The notes: generated by a model not told the origin, from the sequence alone. A stretch of DNA of 64,000 nt from Diplodia intermedia (GCA_021495925.1 JAKEKT010000068.1:140070-204069), one strand, 5' to 3'. Positions 20,701 to 36,129 are shown, numbered from the stretch's first letter. Numbers and translations are program-made.

Positions 20701-23700
20701 ATAAAAACTTTAATACTAACTAGATCTCTACTTCTTATATACTTTATTAAGTATCTAAAGAAGAATTCTTTACGCCTTCTAATAAAAAAGTAGACGTAAA
20801 GTAGAATTTATTTATATTAATATCTTTAATAAGAACTTCTAAATTTAACTACTAAAAGAACTTTACTTTAGTACTATAGTTATTCGTCTAATAATAATAC
20901 TAGTAATAGTAGAACTTCGTAGTCTTATTAGAATATTAAGACCGTCTACTATCTATTTAATATAATACTAAATCTATACTAGAAGCCGCGCGTAATAATA
21001 AAGCTTCGCGTATAGATATTATAAACGCGAACGTTAATAAAGCGAACGTTATTAAAGATAAAAGAATAAGAAGACGTCGCTAAATATATATTATAATTAT
21101 AAATAATAGTACTAAATATAACGTTAACTATTACTTCTTATTTATAATAGCTATTAATCTAATTAGATATATTCTATAGTAGCTTCGCGTAGCTATACTA
21201 TAGCTACTAAGAGAGTATAAAAATATCTAGAAATAGAAGAATATAGTACTAAGTACTAACGCTAGATTTAATTCTATTAAATTTAATATAGTCTATACTA
21301 AAACTAAACTAAATTTAAAAGAAATAATATCTCTTTTAATATAAGTAGAAGACTTTATAAAGCTTTATTATAGTAGCTATAGTCTCTAGTAAAACTTACT
21401 AATAAATAATATAAAATACTTACTAATAGCTCTTATTATTAACTACTATATAATAATACTAGATCTTTAACTAGAAAGTCTTATAGAAGAAGAGCTTTAT
21501 TTAAAATATTATTTAAAGTAGTAGTTATTATATATTTATCGCGATAATCTTTTACTAAAATCTTACTAGTATAATAACGTTTATAAGTATTTTCTTACTC
21601 TATTTCTTTACTAGACGATTAAGTAAGAGTTAAATAAGCTAGAAGATAAAAAGATATAGAATATTATATTTATAATTAAAATATAAAGACTTAATAAAAA
21701 GATTATATCTTTATAGTAAATCTTTAAATATAAGTTTAACGAGTATAAATATTTAATAAAGATAAAGACGCGTATCTACGTATAAAATAATCTTTAATTC
21801 TTATATTATAATATCTTCGCGATAACGCTAGTCTTTAGAATCTTTAAAATACTTATTATAATAATCTATACGTTTAATTTTAAAATAAGATAATATAATA
21901 TTATTAATATCTTTTCTTATATATCGCTATCTAATATTATCTTTATTAAATTCTCTAAAGAAATAAGATTATCTTTAGATCTTATTTTTAAGCTTAATTA
22001 AATATTATACGATTTAAAGAAGTTATTTATCTTATAGTAAAAGTACTTTTACTAGACTTTAAAGAATCTTAGACTAGAGATAATATTAAATATTTTATAT
22101 CTTTATATAAATAGTTATTTATTTATATTCTTTTTTATAAATAATATTATTCTTATATTTTACGTACGTAATAAGGTCTTCGTAAATATATTTTAAAAAG
22201 ATCTATTTAAGCGCTATAAAATATAAGTAATAAATAAAATCTAATAGTTTCTTACTTTATATATTATTTATAATAGATAGTTTAAACTACTATAGCTCTC
22301 TTAGAAGTTATATATTAATAATCTTATTACGCGATATAATCTTACTCTTATAAGACGTACTACGATTCTACTAGTAGAGTAGAAATAGCTAGAGTTTAAT
22401 TTAGATAAATACGCGACTTCTAAATAAATATATATATATTAAAGTTAAATAGATTTAGTCTAATTTATAGCTATTAGTACGTGCGCTAACGTTACTTATA
22501 TCTATTTAGTACTATTTATTTATTTTATTTATTTATTTTTATTTATTTAGTTTAACGTTTCTCTAAAGTTTAGAACTATTAGAGATAAAGTCTCTCTAAA
22601 AAGTTCGCTTCTATTTATATATCTAAATATATACGTACTAGTAAAGAATTCTAGAAGAATACTAGAAATAATACGCTTAAGAGCTAAAGAGAGTAAAGAG
22701 CGTAAATAAAATAAAAAAAAGATAAGTAAAATAAAGTAAAAGTTTAAAAAATAATAAAAATAAAAATAAAAAGTAAAAGTAAGTAAGCTTTCTTTTTAGA
22801 GAAAGTCTTTTTAACTAGTTAGATTTATTTAGCTTTCTTTTATCTAAGACTAATACTTACTTACTATTTATTATAACTAGTTAAAGTATTACTACTAGTA
22901 AACTAGCTATATAACTTTACTTTTAATTCTAAATAAAAAAGAGCTCTAAATAAAGACTACTTAATTAGAAATTAAATCTTAGCTTTTTTACTCTATTAGC
23001 TTAATTACTAACTATACTAGATAGCTATAGATACTAGTAGAAACGACTATATAAGTTTAAATATCTATTATTTAGTTATTTTTCTTTAGTTCTCGTTTAT
23101 TTTTACTCTAAATCGAACGCGGCGAGCGCGCTAAAAATAAAAAGAGACTAGAGAAGAGAATAAAAAAAAGTAATACGTAGAAAATAAGTAAAATAAGTAT
23201 TTAATAATATATATTTAGATTTTATTAGATAAGTTATTTAATTACTATTATCTAGTAGTAATCTTTATTTATTTTAAGAACTTAGCTATTAGACTAGTTT
23301 TTAAAGCTAAAGAGAAGAGATTTATAAGTTTAAGTTAATACTTCTTAAGCTTATCTTTTATAAGAATTCGCGAGTCTCTATAAAGAGAGTAATTAAGAAG
23401 AAAATAGCGCGATATTTATCTAGCTATATAGCTATATCTATACTAGTCGTTTTTAATATAGTTAAGATAATAAAGATAGAACTTAAAGTAGTCGTATCTA
23501 ATCTTTAGCTAATAGAAGACGAAGACTATTTCTTTAACTTTTATAAAAGATTTAAGTCGCCGCTCTATCTCTATATTAAAAATATATTTATAAAGTAAGT
23601 TAAATATTAATTTAAGCTTTATTTTCTACTTCTTATAGATCTTCTACTTAACTTTACTTTAATAGAAGCTTAGAGAAGTAGAGGCTTTACTTAAAAAATA

Positions 23701-24830
23701 CTTTATAACTTTTTTTATAAATTAATTAGTATACTTATTATCTAGAACGTTCTCGTAGTTAAGATATTATTTTAAAGAAACGGTATTTTCTTTAGTTCTT
23801 AGTATTTTAGCTAATTTAATAGTCTAAATTTACTAGACTTACTTAGACGTATTAGCGGGCTTATTTAGTTTAAAAATTATAGTCTAGTTATTTACGTAGA
23901 TTCTTATATCTTTAAAGACGTATCTAGCTCTAATAATAAGATTTAAAGCTATTACTAGCCTCTCTATCTCGCTATTATATATTAAATTCTCGAAATTAAG
24001 ATTTTTATAAATCTAGCGCGCTAGATTCTCTTTAGATTAGCTAAAGTTAAAGACTATTATTTTAATCTCTATATTTTTACTTATAGATAGAATAAAAACG
24101 TTAAAATAGATAGCTATTTAATTAAAGAATATTTTTTTAACTTTAAGCGTATAGATCTTAGTCTACTTTTCTTTATTTAAGAAACTAATTATAGTCGAAT
24201 AAAGTAGTTTAAATAACTATAATAAAAAGTAGAAGAGTTTAACTACTTCTAAAGACGTAAATTATATTTTTAAAAGAAGTTTAATCTTCTCTAACTACGT
24301 AGATCTATCTAGAATTTATTAATCTAGATTAATCTTCTCTAGTTTAATTTAAATAGAATAAGATTCTTTAAGTAAATTTATTCTAAGAGTATATTTTCGT
24401 AGCCGCTTATTTAAATAAATATTTACTAGTAGAATTTTACTCTTTATTTCTAAAAAAATTATAGAGATAGTCTTAAAAATCTCTAGAATCTTTTATAAAA
24501 TAAGATTCTAAAGAACTCTAAATTAGTAAATAAACTATCTCTAATTTTTCTAGTAGATTTTAAAGTCGTAGTCTATAATTATAATAATATAAGCTAGATA
24601 TAGCTAGCGAACTATATAGAAAAAAAGCTCTCTTTTAATATTAGCTAGTTTAAAGAGATAATAAAAGGCTAAATAAGTCTAGCTAATTCTTTTAAATATA
24701 TATATCTTAAAGATAAACTTATAGTTAAAGTAGATTTCTAGCTATTTAATCTATTCTTTAAATTCTATTACGTTTCTTATAAAAAGTATAATTAAAATAG
24801 AATAAGATTTTAAGTCTTTCTTAAAAGAAT

Positions 24831-25053
24831 TATTATAATCTATAAAGAATAAAGTTTAATTTAGATATAAATTAATAAAGTTTCTAAGCTAAAGAAAAAG
24901 AAGAAGAAAAAGAAAAAATTAATAGACTTATATAATTATAATTAGCTAACTAAGAAATAAAGAAAAAATAGTTAATTTAACTTTTAGCGCTTAGTTTTTA
25001 TTTAAAAGACTTATAGTCTACTCTTAGTTTTATACTAGTATAAAGACGTAATA
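24831..25053. repeat. LTR of gypsy-like element, left copy
   Basis: Starts TATTATAATC and ends GACGTAATA; before RIP this would be the usual TG...CA. It matches 30568-30790 over 223 bases with scattered, mostly transition, differences. Confidence 0.88.
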
Positions 25054-28000
25054 TTATTTTTTTCTTTAAAAAAGAGCTTTTTTAAGCTTATTTTATAGCT
25101 TTTATATTTTATTTTAACTATTTTATAAGTTTTAAAGAAGGCTCTAGTTTCTTTAAATATTTATTATAAAAGACTTAAAGTTTTCTAGATATATAATTAA
25201 AATTTTAAGTTAAATACTATTATAAGTTTAGAGAATAATCTACTTATTAAACTTAATAGTAAATATAGTCTTATTTCTTTTTTAAGTTTAGAATTTCTTT
25301 TATAATCTACTTCGATTCTTCTTTAATTTTTACTAGCGACTATAGTTTATTAATTTATCTATTAAGAGGGTCGTCTAAGTCTTTTACTAGTTTACTTATA
25401 TATATAATAAAATAAAGACTTAATTTAGATAAAAGTTCTAGTTTATAAGTTATATTAGTCTTCTTAATAATTTTATAAGAGCTAATATACTTCTATAATA
25501 GTTTTTTAAAGAAATAACTCTACTTAATATTTTTAGTAAAGATAAAGATCTTATCTTCTACTTTAAAGATAATATTCTTTTAATAGTAATTAGTATTTTT
25601 AGTCTAGATAGTCTAGCTTTCTTTTAGTCTAGTCTTATACTAGTTCTAGATCTTATTTATCTTAGTAACTATTTACTTAGCTTACTACTAGTTCTAGAAA
25701 AGAGCGAAGCTTACGTTTTAAAATTAAAAGCTCTAGTTAAAGAATAAATAAAACTTATAGTTATATATAATAAAGAAGAGACTAATAATTAAGAAGATAA
25801 AGATATTAATATTAGTAAAATACTTTATTAAGAAGAGCTATAATATCTAATTATCTTAGTAATAGCTAGTAAAGTATCTAAGATAGACTTTTATTTTTTA
25901 ATTTAAGTTCTTTAACTATTCGTTAATTTTTAAATAGTAAGTCGTAGAGAGCTTAATATTAATCTTTAATAGCTAGTAAAGCTCTTTCTAGAATTTACTA
26001 ATAAACTATAAGTCTTAATTTAAGATAATAAAGAACGATAGTCTATAAAGCTTTTAAATATAATTTTTAAATAGTTTTACTATCTAAGTAGCGAAGATAT
26101 TAGTTTTATAGAAAATAAAGTATCTTATTTTTAAAAAATAGTTTACTACTATAAAAATAGCGTCGAAGTCTTAGTAAGATAAAAGATAAATAATAAAATT
26201 ATAAATAATATTCGTCTATAAATAATAAAAAATTAAAATAGAGTATAGAAGCTTATAATACTTAATATAATTAAACTTTATTCTCTTATAGAAGTAGTAG
26301 TTATAAATATACTACTTAATCTACGTTTATATTTCTAGCTATACGTAGCGTTCTTTAAGTAAATTAATAATTCTTCTTTCTTTAAAATATTTAATAGCGG
26401 GTTTATTATAGACTTTTTAAATTAGCTTTAGACGTAGAAAATTATTTTTTAAGATAGCTAGTCTTCTTTTAAAGATAAAAAGTTTTTTCTTTAGTTTTTA
26501 TTCTAGAACTTTATTCTTAATATACTAGCGAAGTAGTTTTAAACTTAGATATATATAATTTATCTCTTTAATACGTTTTATAAGAGACGCTATAGATAGA
26601 TTAAGAAAGACTAGTAAAGAAAAGTATAATTTCTCTAATAGTAGCTTATTTATAAAGAGTACTTATTTATTAATTTTAAACTAAAAGAGGTTTTATTCTC
26701 TTTAAAATAAAGTATTTATTTAAAGATTCTACTTATTAGAAATAGAGAGAATCTTAAAGTAGTAATCTTAAAGTATTATAGTATAATAAACTTAATAACG
26801 AAAGAGCTTCTTAGTCTAAAGAAAAATCTTTAGCGTCTTATAATCTAAAAATATCTAGATTAGAATAGAGATATTAATATACTTAAAACGCTATTTCTTA
26901 AAAACTCTAATAATAGTAAGTAACTTCTTATTATAAATAGTATAATTATATTTAATAGATAAGAGCTTCTTAGAGAAGTAGACTATTAAGTATAATCTAT
27001 CTTTATTATTCTTTTATATTATAACGTCTTTAAAGACGTAGTCTAAGAAGTTTACTTTAATATAAATAGTTTACTTAGAGTTAAAGTACTATAATATTAA
27101 ATTAAAGCTTATAGTCTTCTTAAAAGTATTAAAGATAACTTAATATTTAAAAGTTTAAACGAACTATTATTCTTTTTTAGTTAAATTAGTAAGAAGTTTT
27201 ATAATAGATAAGTATTCTTAAATAAATCTTTAATAATAGTTATAAAGATTAAGAAATAACTATACTTCTTATAGTATTTTAGAAGATTTCTAGCTAATAA
27301 TTATCTAGATCTTAGTAGAGTTTATTTTAATACTATTTCTAGTAATAATAAGATCTAGAAACTTAGTCTTAGTAACTTTAAACTTATACTTCTTTAAGTT
27401 AAATTATAGCTCTACTTTTCTTAGATAAGTAAGAACTTTTTTAATATATTAATAATACTCTTTCTTAGTCTTACTATAGATTAAAATATTATCTACGTAT
27501 ACTATATAGAACTAATCTAAATAATTTATTAGTATCTTATTAATATAGTATTAAAAGATAAAGAGTTCGTTATAGAGTCTAAAGAGTATAATATTATATT
27601 AATAGAAGTCTTAGTAAATATAAAAAGTAATAAGATTCTTAAAGTCGAAATATATACGTATCTTATAGAAGACTTAACGTACGTTAATCTTAGAAAAGTA
27701 TCTAGATTTTTATAGCTAAGCTAGCGTCTTATTAATTAAAGATAGCGAGTAGTAATTCTTCTTTATAATAATATTTAGCTTTTAATAGTTTATATAGAAG
27801 CGTAGTTCTTCTTTTAGTTTCTTTATTATAAGAATAGAGAATTTAAAGTTCGCGTTATTAGACTTAATAAAGTTTTTTTTATAATTCTTTTTAATATAAA
27901 TTTAAGTAGTCTCTATCTCTTCTAAAGATATATAAAAGAGTAGTAAGATACGAAGATTTAGTTCTTTCTTAAGCTTAATCTTATAGATAGTATTAAAGAG

Positions 28001-30567
28001 AGTAGTAATCTAGTTAGAGAGTACTTTCTAAAAGTTTAATAGAAACTCTTTTAACTAGATAAAAATAGAGTTCTTAAGTTTTAAAGATATCTTTAAATTA
28101 TTAAATAGAGCTTTCTAAATATAGAATAGCTTTAGCTAATTAGTAAGTTCTTCTAATAAGATTTTATAGATTTTAATACTCTTAATCTATAAATAATTAG
28201 TAAATTTCTTATAGTTTATCTATCTATACTAAAAGATATTAACTATTAGAATTTATAGTATTCTAAACTTCTCTTAAATAGACTAAAGCTTTTTATTTAT
28301 TTAGCGTAATCTATTATAAACGCTTTAATTATAGTAGTTCTTTCTAAATAGACGTCTAAAAATTTATATAAACTAAATAATTAAAGATTTCTATTCTTTT
28401 ATAGATAATAGCGAAGCTAAAGTCGTAAAGACTAAAAGTTTTTAAGAGTAAAAGTAGTACTCTTCTTTAAATAAAAGAAATTATAAATTTAGATTTAGCT
28501 AAACTCTATAGACTTTTATTTATTTTAAATCTAGAATTATATCGTATTTTTTTAAAGTTTATATAATAAGAAGAAAAGCTAAGCTTTTCTAATATCTCTA
28601 AATCTTTATAAAAAAATAAAGCTTCTAAGTAATAGTAAAACTATAGCTATTATTAGTAAGAATAAAGAAAATAGATTTAGTTAAAAGAAGAAAAAAATAC
28701 TTAATCTTTTTAATTATTTAGTACGCGAAGTCTTAGCTTATAATAGTATAGAGAAGAGCTTTAATATCTACTAATATATTAACTACTAGCTATCTATTCT
28801 AAAAATAAAGAGTAATAGATACTAGAAAGAGAGTAAAGATAGAAGACTAAAAAAAGCTAAAATAAATATTTAAGTAAAAAACTTTATATTAGCTCTCTAG
28901 CGCGTTTATATAGAGAGCTACTTATTTTTTAAATTATTATTATTAATAAGAATCTTCTTTACGTAATATAACTTAAAGAAGTTAGACTTAGAAGAGTCTT
29001 TTATCTTTAATATATTAAGAGAGAAATTACTCTTATTAAAATAATTATATACTATATATTTTTTAGTTTTATATTTAAAGTAAAGTTCTTTTTTAAGAAA
29101 GTATTTTTTATTTTTATTTAGCTTCTTTTTAATCTTAGTATTAACTTTCTTACTTAGCTTATTAAAGAAAGAGACGGTTATTAAGAATTTTAAGCTAGAA
29201 CTAAAAGCGTTAATATAAATTAAGTTATAAAAGATAGTATTTTTATATTAATTATTCTTCTACTTCTAGTTCTAATAAATATAGTTTTAAATTTTATAAG
29301 CGCTAGCTAGTTCTTTAATACTTTTATAAAGAGTACTCTTAATTAGCTATAGATCTAGCTAAAGAATATTAGTAAGATATATTTATAGATTATTAAACTA
29401 GCTCGTAGTAGAAATCTCTATCTTAGTAATAGTCTTAATAAATTAAATATAAAAATTCTTAAACGTCTTATTAAAAAATATTTTAAGCTTAAAGTAGCTC
29501 TCTAGCGTCTTCTTCTTTAGAAAGAAATCTATAAAGATCTAAATTAAATAGTTTAGAATAAACTTAGTAGTAAGATAAGCTAAAAAGCTATTTAACTTTA
29601 TATAAAATAGTATATACTAATTAGTCTCTTCGTTTATAGGTTTAAAAATATACGTAATCTTATCTTATTTAGAGTAATAGTAGCGAACTTTAATATAAAG
29701 CTTACTAAAAATATTAGTCTTTTAGACTTAAAAGTTCTATTTCTTATTATTACTAAAGTATAAAGAGTCTAAAAACTTAGCTTTACTTTTAATAAACTAA
29801 AAGAAATTATATAAAAATAGTAGTCTATTTCTTTAAAGTATTTAAATAATATTAGTTTATAGTTAAGTAATTTTCTTCTTTTACTATTAGATCTTTTTTA
29901 ATAGCTACTAAGTTTCTTTCTCTAGCTATTATATTTTAGTTTAAGTAATAAGCTTTTTAGCGTTCTTATTTTACGTCTATTCTCTATATTTTTAAAGCTT
30001 AACGATACGTTTCTAGTTAATCTAATTATAGTAATAAATAATATAGTAGATAACTATAATTAGAAGATCTAGAGTATTAATAAAGATAATTTAATTAGCG
30101 TTAAGCTATCGATTTTTAGAGTTAAGAAGAAGATATAGATAGTAAAAGTTATTTATAATAAAAGTAAGAAGTTAATTTTAGTTTACTTAACTAGAATTAA
30201 TATTATTTTTAGTAAAAAGCTACTAGATTTTTATAAAAAGCTTAAGATTAAGAGAAGATTAATCTAAAAAGAATTTCTTAATATTTTAATCTTCTTTCTA
30301 CTTTTTCTTAAAGTAGTAGAAAACTAAGTTACGATAAGATTTAGCTATAATAAACTTATTAAGCTAAAATAAAAGTAAAAATCTATTCTTTTTTTAATAA
30401 TATTAGAGTAAAAACTCTAAACTTATCTTTTCTAGATAACGCTTTAAATTTTACTATAAGTAAGAGTAAAGAGAGTTAATAAAGAGATACTTTCTTCTTA
30501 ATATAAAGTAGAATAAACTTTTACTTATAACTAAAAGAAAGACTTAGATTAAAAGAGCTTAAAAAAG

Positions 30568-30790
30568 TATTATAATCTATAAAGAATAAAGTTTAATTTA
30601 GATATAAATTAATAAAGTTTCTAAACTAAAGAAAAGAAAGAAGAAAAAAAGAAGATTAATAAACTTATATAATTATAACTAGCTAACTAAGAAATAAAGA
30701 AAAAATAGTTAATTTAACTTTTAATACTTAGTTTTTATTTAAAAGACTTATAGTTTACTCTTAGTTCTATACTAGTATAGAGACGTAATA
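30568..30790. repeat. LTR of gypsy-like element, right copy
   Basis: Starts TATTATAATC and ends GACGTAATA, followed at once by AGAAT, the same five bases that precede the left LTR at 24826-24830. Confidence 0.88.
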
Positions 30791-33700
30791 AGAATAGATA
30801 AAATAAATAAGCTTTATCTTTTTTAAATTAAATTTAATATAGTTTTTTTATTTTTATATATAAAGTTTATTTATCTTCTTCTTTAAAATCGTCTTATTAC
30901 GTTTCTAGCTATTAGAGCTAGTTATAAGCGTAATATTATTAATATAAAAGAGAAATAAAGCTTTAGAGATAAAAAATAACTTTTAAAAATAAATTAAAAA
31001 AAGAATAGACGAGATTAAGCTTTCTTATAAAATATTTATTTTTATTAAACTAAACTCTTTCTCTTCTTTATTAAACGCGAGACTTAATATTTATATAGAT
31101 ATAAATAATTTTATCTATATAAGTAGATTAATTAATATACTAATTTAAGCTATTATAGCTAGAAGTTATTCTTTAGCTACGTAATTAAAGATACTTTTAA
31201 TATTAAGAAAAAGTATAAAGATTTTATATTTAAAATAATAATTCTTCTTTACTTTATTTAATAAAAGTATAGTAATATTAATTATAGATTTCTTTAATCT
31301 TTCTCTAATTTAAGTATAGTATAGAAGATTAAAGATCTTCGCTAAATAGTCTAGTCTTTTAATTATAATTTGTTTAAGTATCTTTTTAAGATAATTAAGT
31401 AAAGAGATAATTTAATAGAATTTTAAGTTTATAATATCTCTTTTTTCTTTATTAAGAATTATTTTAATAGCCGTATACTAGCTCGTAAAATAATATTCGT
31501 AAATAAATAGCGTAGAAAAGATCTTATTAAAGACGCTAGACTTCGCTTTAAATATATAAATAATAATTTTCTATATAATAATATCTAGTTTCGGCGTTTT
31601 TCTCTTAATTTATATAGAATATATATTTTTAATCTTTTTTAAACTAAGCTTTAACTAGTTTTAGTATTTAGAGACGTAGCTTTACTAGTTAAAGAAAGTA
31701 ATAAAGAAAGATAATAAAAAAAGTCTCTTTCTAAAAGCTAAATACTTTTCTTTAAAACTATCTTTTAGACGCTTTTTTATATATATATTATAGCTAATTT
31801 TAAGAATTCTAATATACGTTCTAGACTTAATATAAGCTATAGTCTTAAAAATAGTCTTAGAGATTTCTTTTTCTAGAAAAAAATTTTAGTATTCGCGTTT
31901 AGCTCTTTTAATTACTTTAAAGTAGATATTTTAATTATTTAAATATTATCGCTTATTTTTTTTTATATATAGAGATTTAAAAGCGTTAGTCTCTTTTTAT
32001 AGTTATTTTTATTCTTCTAAAAGCTTATTTAACTACTATAATTTAGATTAAGCTTCTAGCTTTAATTAGAAAATAAATAGATTTATCGTAATAAATATAG
32101 TCTAGTTAAAACTTATCTTTAAAGTATCTAGCGCGAATATTTAATAAATTAAATCTTTTATTAAGTTTTAAGAGATATCTTTTAATAGAGAATTTAACTC
32201 TAAGCTTTTTAGAGTCTTAAATACTATTATCTCTATTTATTATTTAAAGATATCTTAAAACTTAGACTAGTTAATCTTTCTTATATTAAATCTAGTAATA
32301 GTAGCTATTATAAAAGATCTCGTATAGTCTATTAATTTTAGACTAAATAGAATTATCTTATAATTAAAACTAAAGTTTATAATTATTTACTAGTTAATAA
32401 TTTTATTAGCTAAAGCTAATATAGCTAGTATAAAATTAATAATCGTCTCTCTTTCTAAATAAAGATAATAAAAGATACTCTCGTTCTCTTTATTTAAAAG
32501 AGATAGATTATTTTCTTTTAATTATTCTACTAGTCGATTAGCGTTAGTTAAAAGAAAAGATTCTAGATTTTACTAAAGATAGTAAATATTAAAATTCTTA
32601 GCTACTATAATCTATATTTTAAGAGATTACTATTATAGAACGCGTTTTAGAGTAAGTTAAGAATTATTATTTATTTAATTCTTTTAGTTATATAAGTTAA
32701 ATAGCTTAAACTTAGACTTTCGCTACTCTATACTTAAAACTATTAAATTAAAACTTTACTAGAATTTAGTCTCTAAATTTATCTTTATTTCTCTAAGAAA
32801 ACGAAAAATATAGATTAATATTTAAAATCTTAGATTAGAAGAATAGACTAATAGAATTTAAATAAATAAAAAATAATTAATTAATTAAAAGCTTAAGTTC
32901 TTATAAAGTAAAATATATAGTTCTTAATAAAGAACGAGATCTATCTTTAGCTTTACTATAATATTTAAAATAAATTTTATTACTAAAATACTTCTATTTA
33001 AGTTAGCTTATAAAACTTATAAAGAACTTATTTAAAATAAGTTTATTTAAAGTTTTTTAGAGTATTTCTTAACTCTCTTAGCTTCTTTATCTTAGTAAAT
33101 ATATTATAAATATATAAACGTTTAAAGATAGTCTTTTAAGTCTTTTTTTTAATCTTAAATATAAGAACTAGTAAGTTTATAGACTACTCTATTCTTCTAG
33201 TCTCTAGCGTAAGCTAGTAGAAGACGCTAATAATCTTTAAATTATTATTATAGTTTTTAATTTTAGTTTAAATAGCCTCGCTAAAGTTCTCGTAAAAGAG
33301 AGTTAAAAGATTTTATATAAATATATTATATATAATTATCTTATATTATATATAGTTTTTTATAATTAATTAAATAAAAATAATCTAGTTAATTATCGTC
33401 TTATTCTTTAGAAGAAATTTAACGAAGAAGTTCTTATATATAATAAGTATAATATTTTTTTTTAGTAAGAAAAAGACTATTATAACTATAAATTTTATTC
33501 TTTTAAGCTAGTTTAAAAACGTCTTATTAAAGATATTTTATAGATTAAAGAATAAGAAGTTCGCGATTTCTATAGTTAACGTAAGAATAATCTATCGCGT
33601 AATTTTCTTAAATATAAGAGTTTTTAACTTCTTTTTAAAAAAAGAGATAATCTATAATTCTTTTTTTAACGCGGTAATAGCGGCTATTAAGATATATATA

Positions 33701-36129
33701 GACTAGCTAGATACTATAATCGACTACTACGTAAACTTTAAGTATTATAAAATTATAAGAATAGCTTTTTATAAAATCTAATTTAAGAAAATAATAATAG
33801 TAAACTTAAATAGATTCTTTATTTTCTTTATAAGATCTATTATAGTCTTTTTAAAAGCTTAAACTTACGTAGTAAGAATCGCGTTAGTTTTATCTATAGT
33901 TTTACTTATCTTAATATACTATTATACGATTTTAATTAGATTTAAAATAGATCTTTATTTTTTTTTAAAGAGAATAAGATTCGCGATCTTAATTAGAAGA
34001 CTAAGTACGTATTTTATAGTCTCTTTTAATAACTATAAATTTATTTTAAGTTACTATATATTCTTAATATTTAAGTTAATATAAGATTTAAAGATAAATT
34101 AAAAGTTTAATATTTCTCTCTTTATAAAAGAAGTTAGTATAATTCTTAAAAAAAGTCGTTTCTTACGTAGATTCTCTTATAAAAAGAAATTTTTCGCGGA
34201 TTTAAAAGTTAAGAGATCTAGCGTAGCTACTATTAAAAGAGATATAGACGTAGCTAAAAGATTCTTAAAGTTTTTTATAGTTATATCTATAGTCTTAAAG
34301 TCTATATTCTATATTAGAGAAGATAGAATAGAGCTTAAAGAAAATAAATTCTACTTTAAAAAAGATATTTTAAATTTAAAAGAAAATTTCTAAGCTCTTT
34401 CTATAAGAAAAACGTATAGAAATAATAAAAATAGATAAAAAATAGACTAAAAGAAAATCGTTAGCTTTAGTTTTATTTAAACTAAACTATAAATAAAAGA
34501 AACTTAAATTAAGATAAGAGCTTTTCTTAATTACTTACTTTCTAGAAGTAAATAAGAAGATCGATAAAACTAACGCGATTATTAAAGATTTTAAAGAGTT
34601 AAAAAACGTCTTAGCGTTAAGCTTAAATTATATATAACGTCTATATATATAAAACTCTTTAGTAAGGCCTAGAAAAAAGACTTTTAATAGACTTTAAAGT
34701 AGAATTCTTAGACGTAGAAAAGAGCTACTATAATATAACTTTAAAAATAAATTTCTTAGTATTATATAATTCTTTATATAAAGTTTAGAGCGAATTTAAG
34801 TAGTTTTTAAGAGTAAAAAAGACTATAAAGTTCTAGCTAGTCTAGTACTATCTAGAGTATCTCTTTTTCTATATACTATATAATAGCGCGTATATCTATA
34901 AAGCTAAAAATTAAGATTCTAGCTAAAAAAATTAAGAGCTTTTAAATAATATCGATTTTAGCGTAATTTTTAAGAGTTAAATTTAAAGATAGTATATCTA
35001 TTTATCTTATTAATCTCTCTATATAATATCTATAGCTAATAGATTATCTTCTTATCTATTTTAGTAAGACTAGTAAGCTCTCGTTATACTATAGAGAATA
35101 TAAAGATAACGATTATAAAGTATTTATAATTAGTAGTAATATCTTATACGCTAGCGACGTTACTATTAGACGTAGCTATTAAAGCTTAATAATAACTCTA
35201 TTTAATACTTCTATAAATTAAAAAGCGTTTAAATAATCTATTATTATTATCTTTTTTATAAAAGTAGAGCTATTAGTTCTCTCTAAAATAATAAAGTAAT
35301 ACTATTAGTAAAAATAATTCTTTAGAGATATCTTCTTTAATTCTAGATATTATATTAATATTTAATATAATAATAAGTAGATACTTCTTCTAATAGAATA
35401 GAATACTATAAAACTTAATACTAAGCTTTACTATATTAATATTTACTATTACTAGCTTTACTAGAAAGTATAGACTAATAATATTTACTTTAAATAAATA
35501 TCTACTATAAATATAGTAGCGAATAAATTAATAAAAATATTATCTAAGTAAAAGTATTAAATATTTATTTATTACTTAAGACTTATTTCTCTTAAGAAAT
35601 AATAAGCGTATTAATATCTAGATTATATTATCTTTTATATTTAGTTTTATACTTTTATTTCTATTATTATAGATTATAATTATATAATAATTATATATAT
35701 ATTTATTTACTTATTTCTTTTTTAATATTAGCTTTTTAATTAAATAACTAGTCGTATAGACCCGCTTACTAGTATTTTATTAGTTAACTTTATAACTTCT
35801 CTTTTATTTAATTATAAGAATTACTAGTATAGTAGTATTTATTTTATACTAACTACGTATATACTACTATCGCTAGATAGTAAGACGTTCTACTATTATA
35901 TTTAGTAATTAGAAAGTAGATTTAATTTCTACTCTTATAGAAGTCTTTAATACTATTATTAGTTCTTATAGAAGATTTTAATACTATCTTTTCTTTCTTT
36001 TTACTATTTATAAGTTTAACTCTTAGTTATTTTATATATCTTCTATTTTTTACTACTTAATACTATAGCTAGTGTCGCGTACTTTTCTATTAGATAAGGC
36101 ACGAAGAAGATATATTAGAATATAAGTAT

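Larger units (their letters stand above)
24831..30790 (-). mobile_element. Ty3/gypsy-like LTR retrotransposon, RIP-decayed, innermost insertion
   Basis: A 5,960-base element with 223-base LTRs at both ends, flanked by the 5-base direct duplication AGAAT (24826-24830 and 30791-30795). The minus strand at 27502-27467 encodes VYVDNILIYSKT, the YVDD reverse-transcriptase active site with one Asp changed to Asn by G-to-A. Pol is therefore on the minus strand. No open frame survives. Because both LTRs and the duplication are intact, this was the last of the three insertions. Confidence 0.88.
22500..34960 (-). mobile_element. Tad-like LINE retrotransposon, RIP-decayed, inserted in copia element
   Basis: A minus-strand non-LTR element of about 6.5 kb net, interrupted at 24831-30790 by a gypsy element. 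On the minus strand near 31960-31740 the frame reads as the linker between endonuclease and reverse transcriptase (AKREYYKNFLEKEISKTIFK-like with stops). From 24825 down, after the gypsy, it continues as the segment just C-terminal to the LINE reverse transcriptase (pattern WLEIYF, FKLANIKREL, then LQNLILQKILEIFKTISI). The 3' end near 22500-22555 has an ATTT-rich run, equal to an AAAT-rich tail on the minus strand. Boundaries are approximate because target duplications of LINEs are variable and here mutated. Confidence 0.7.
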
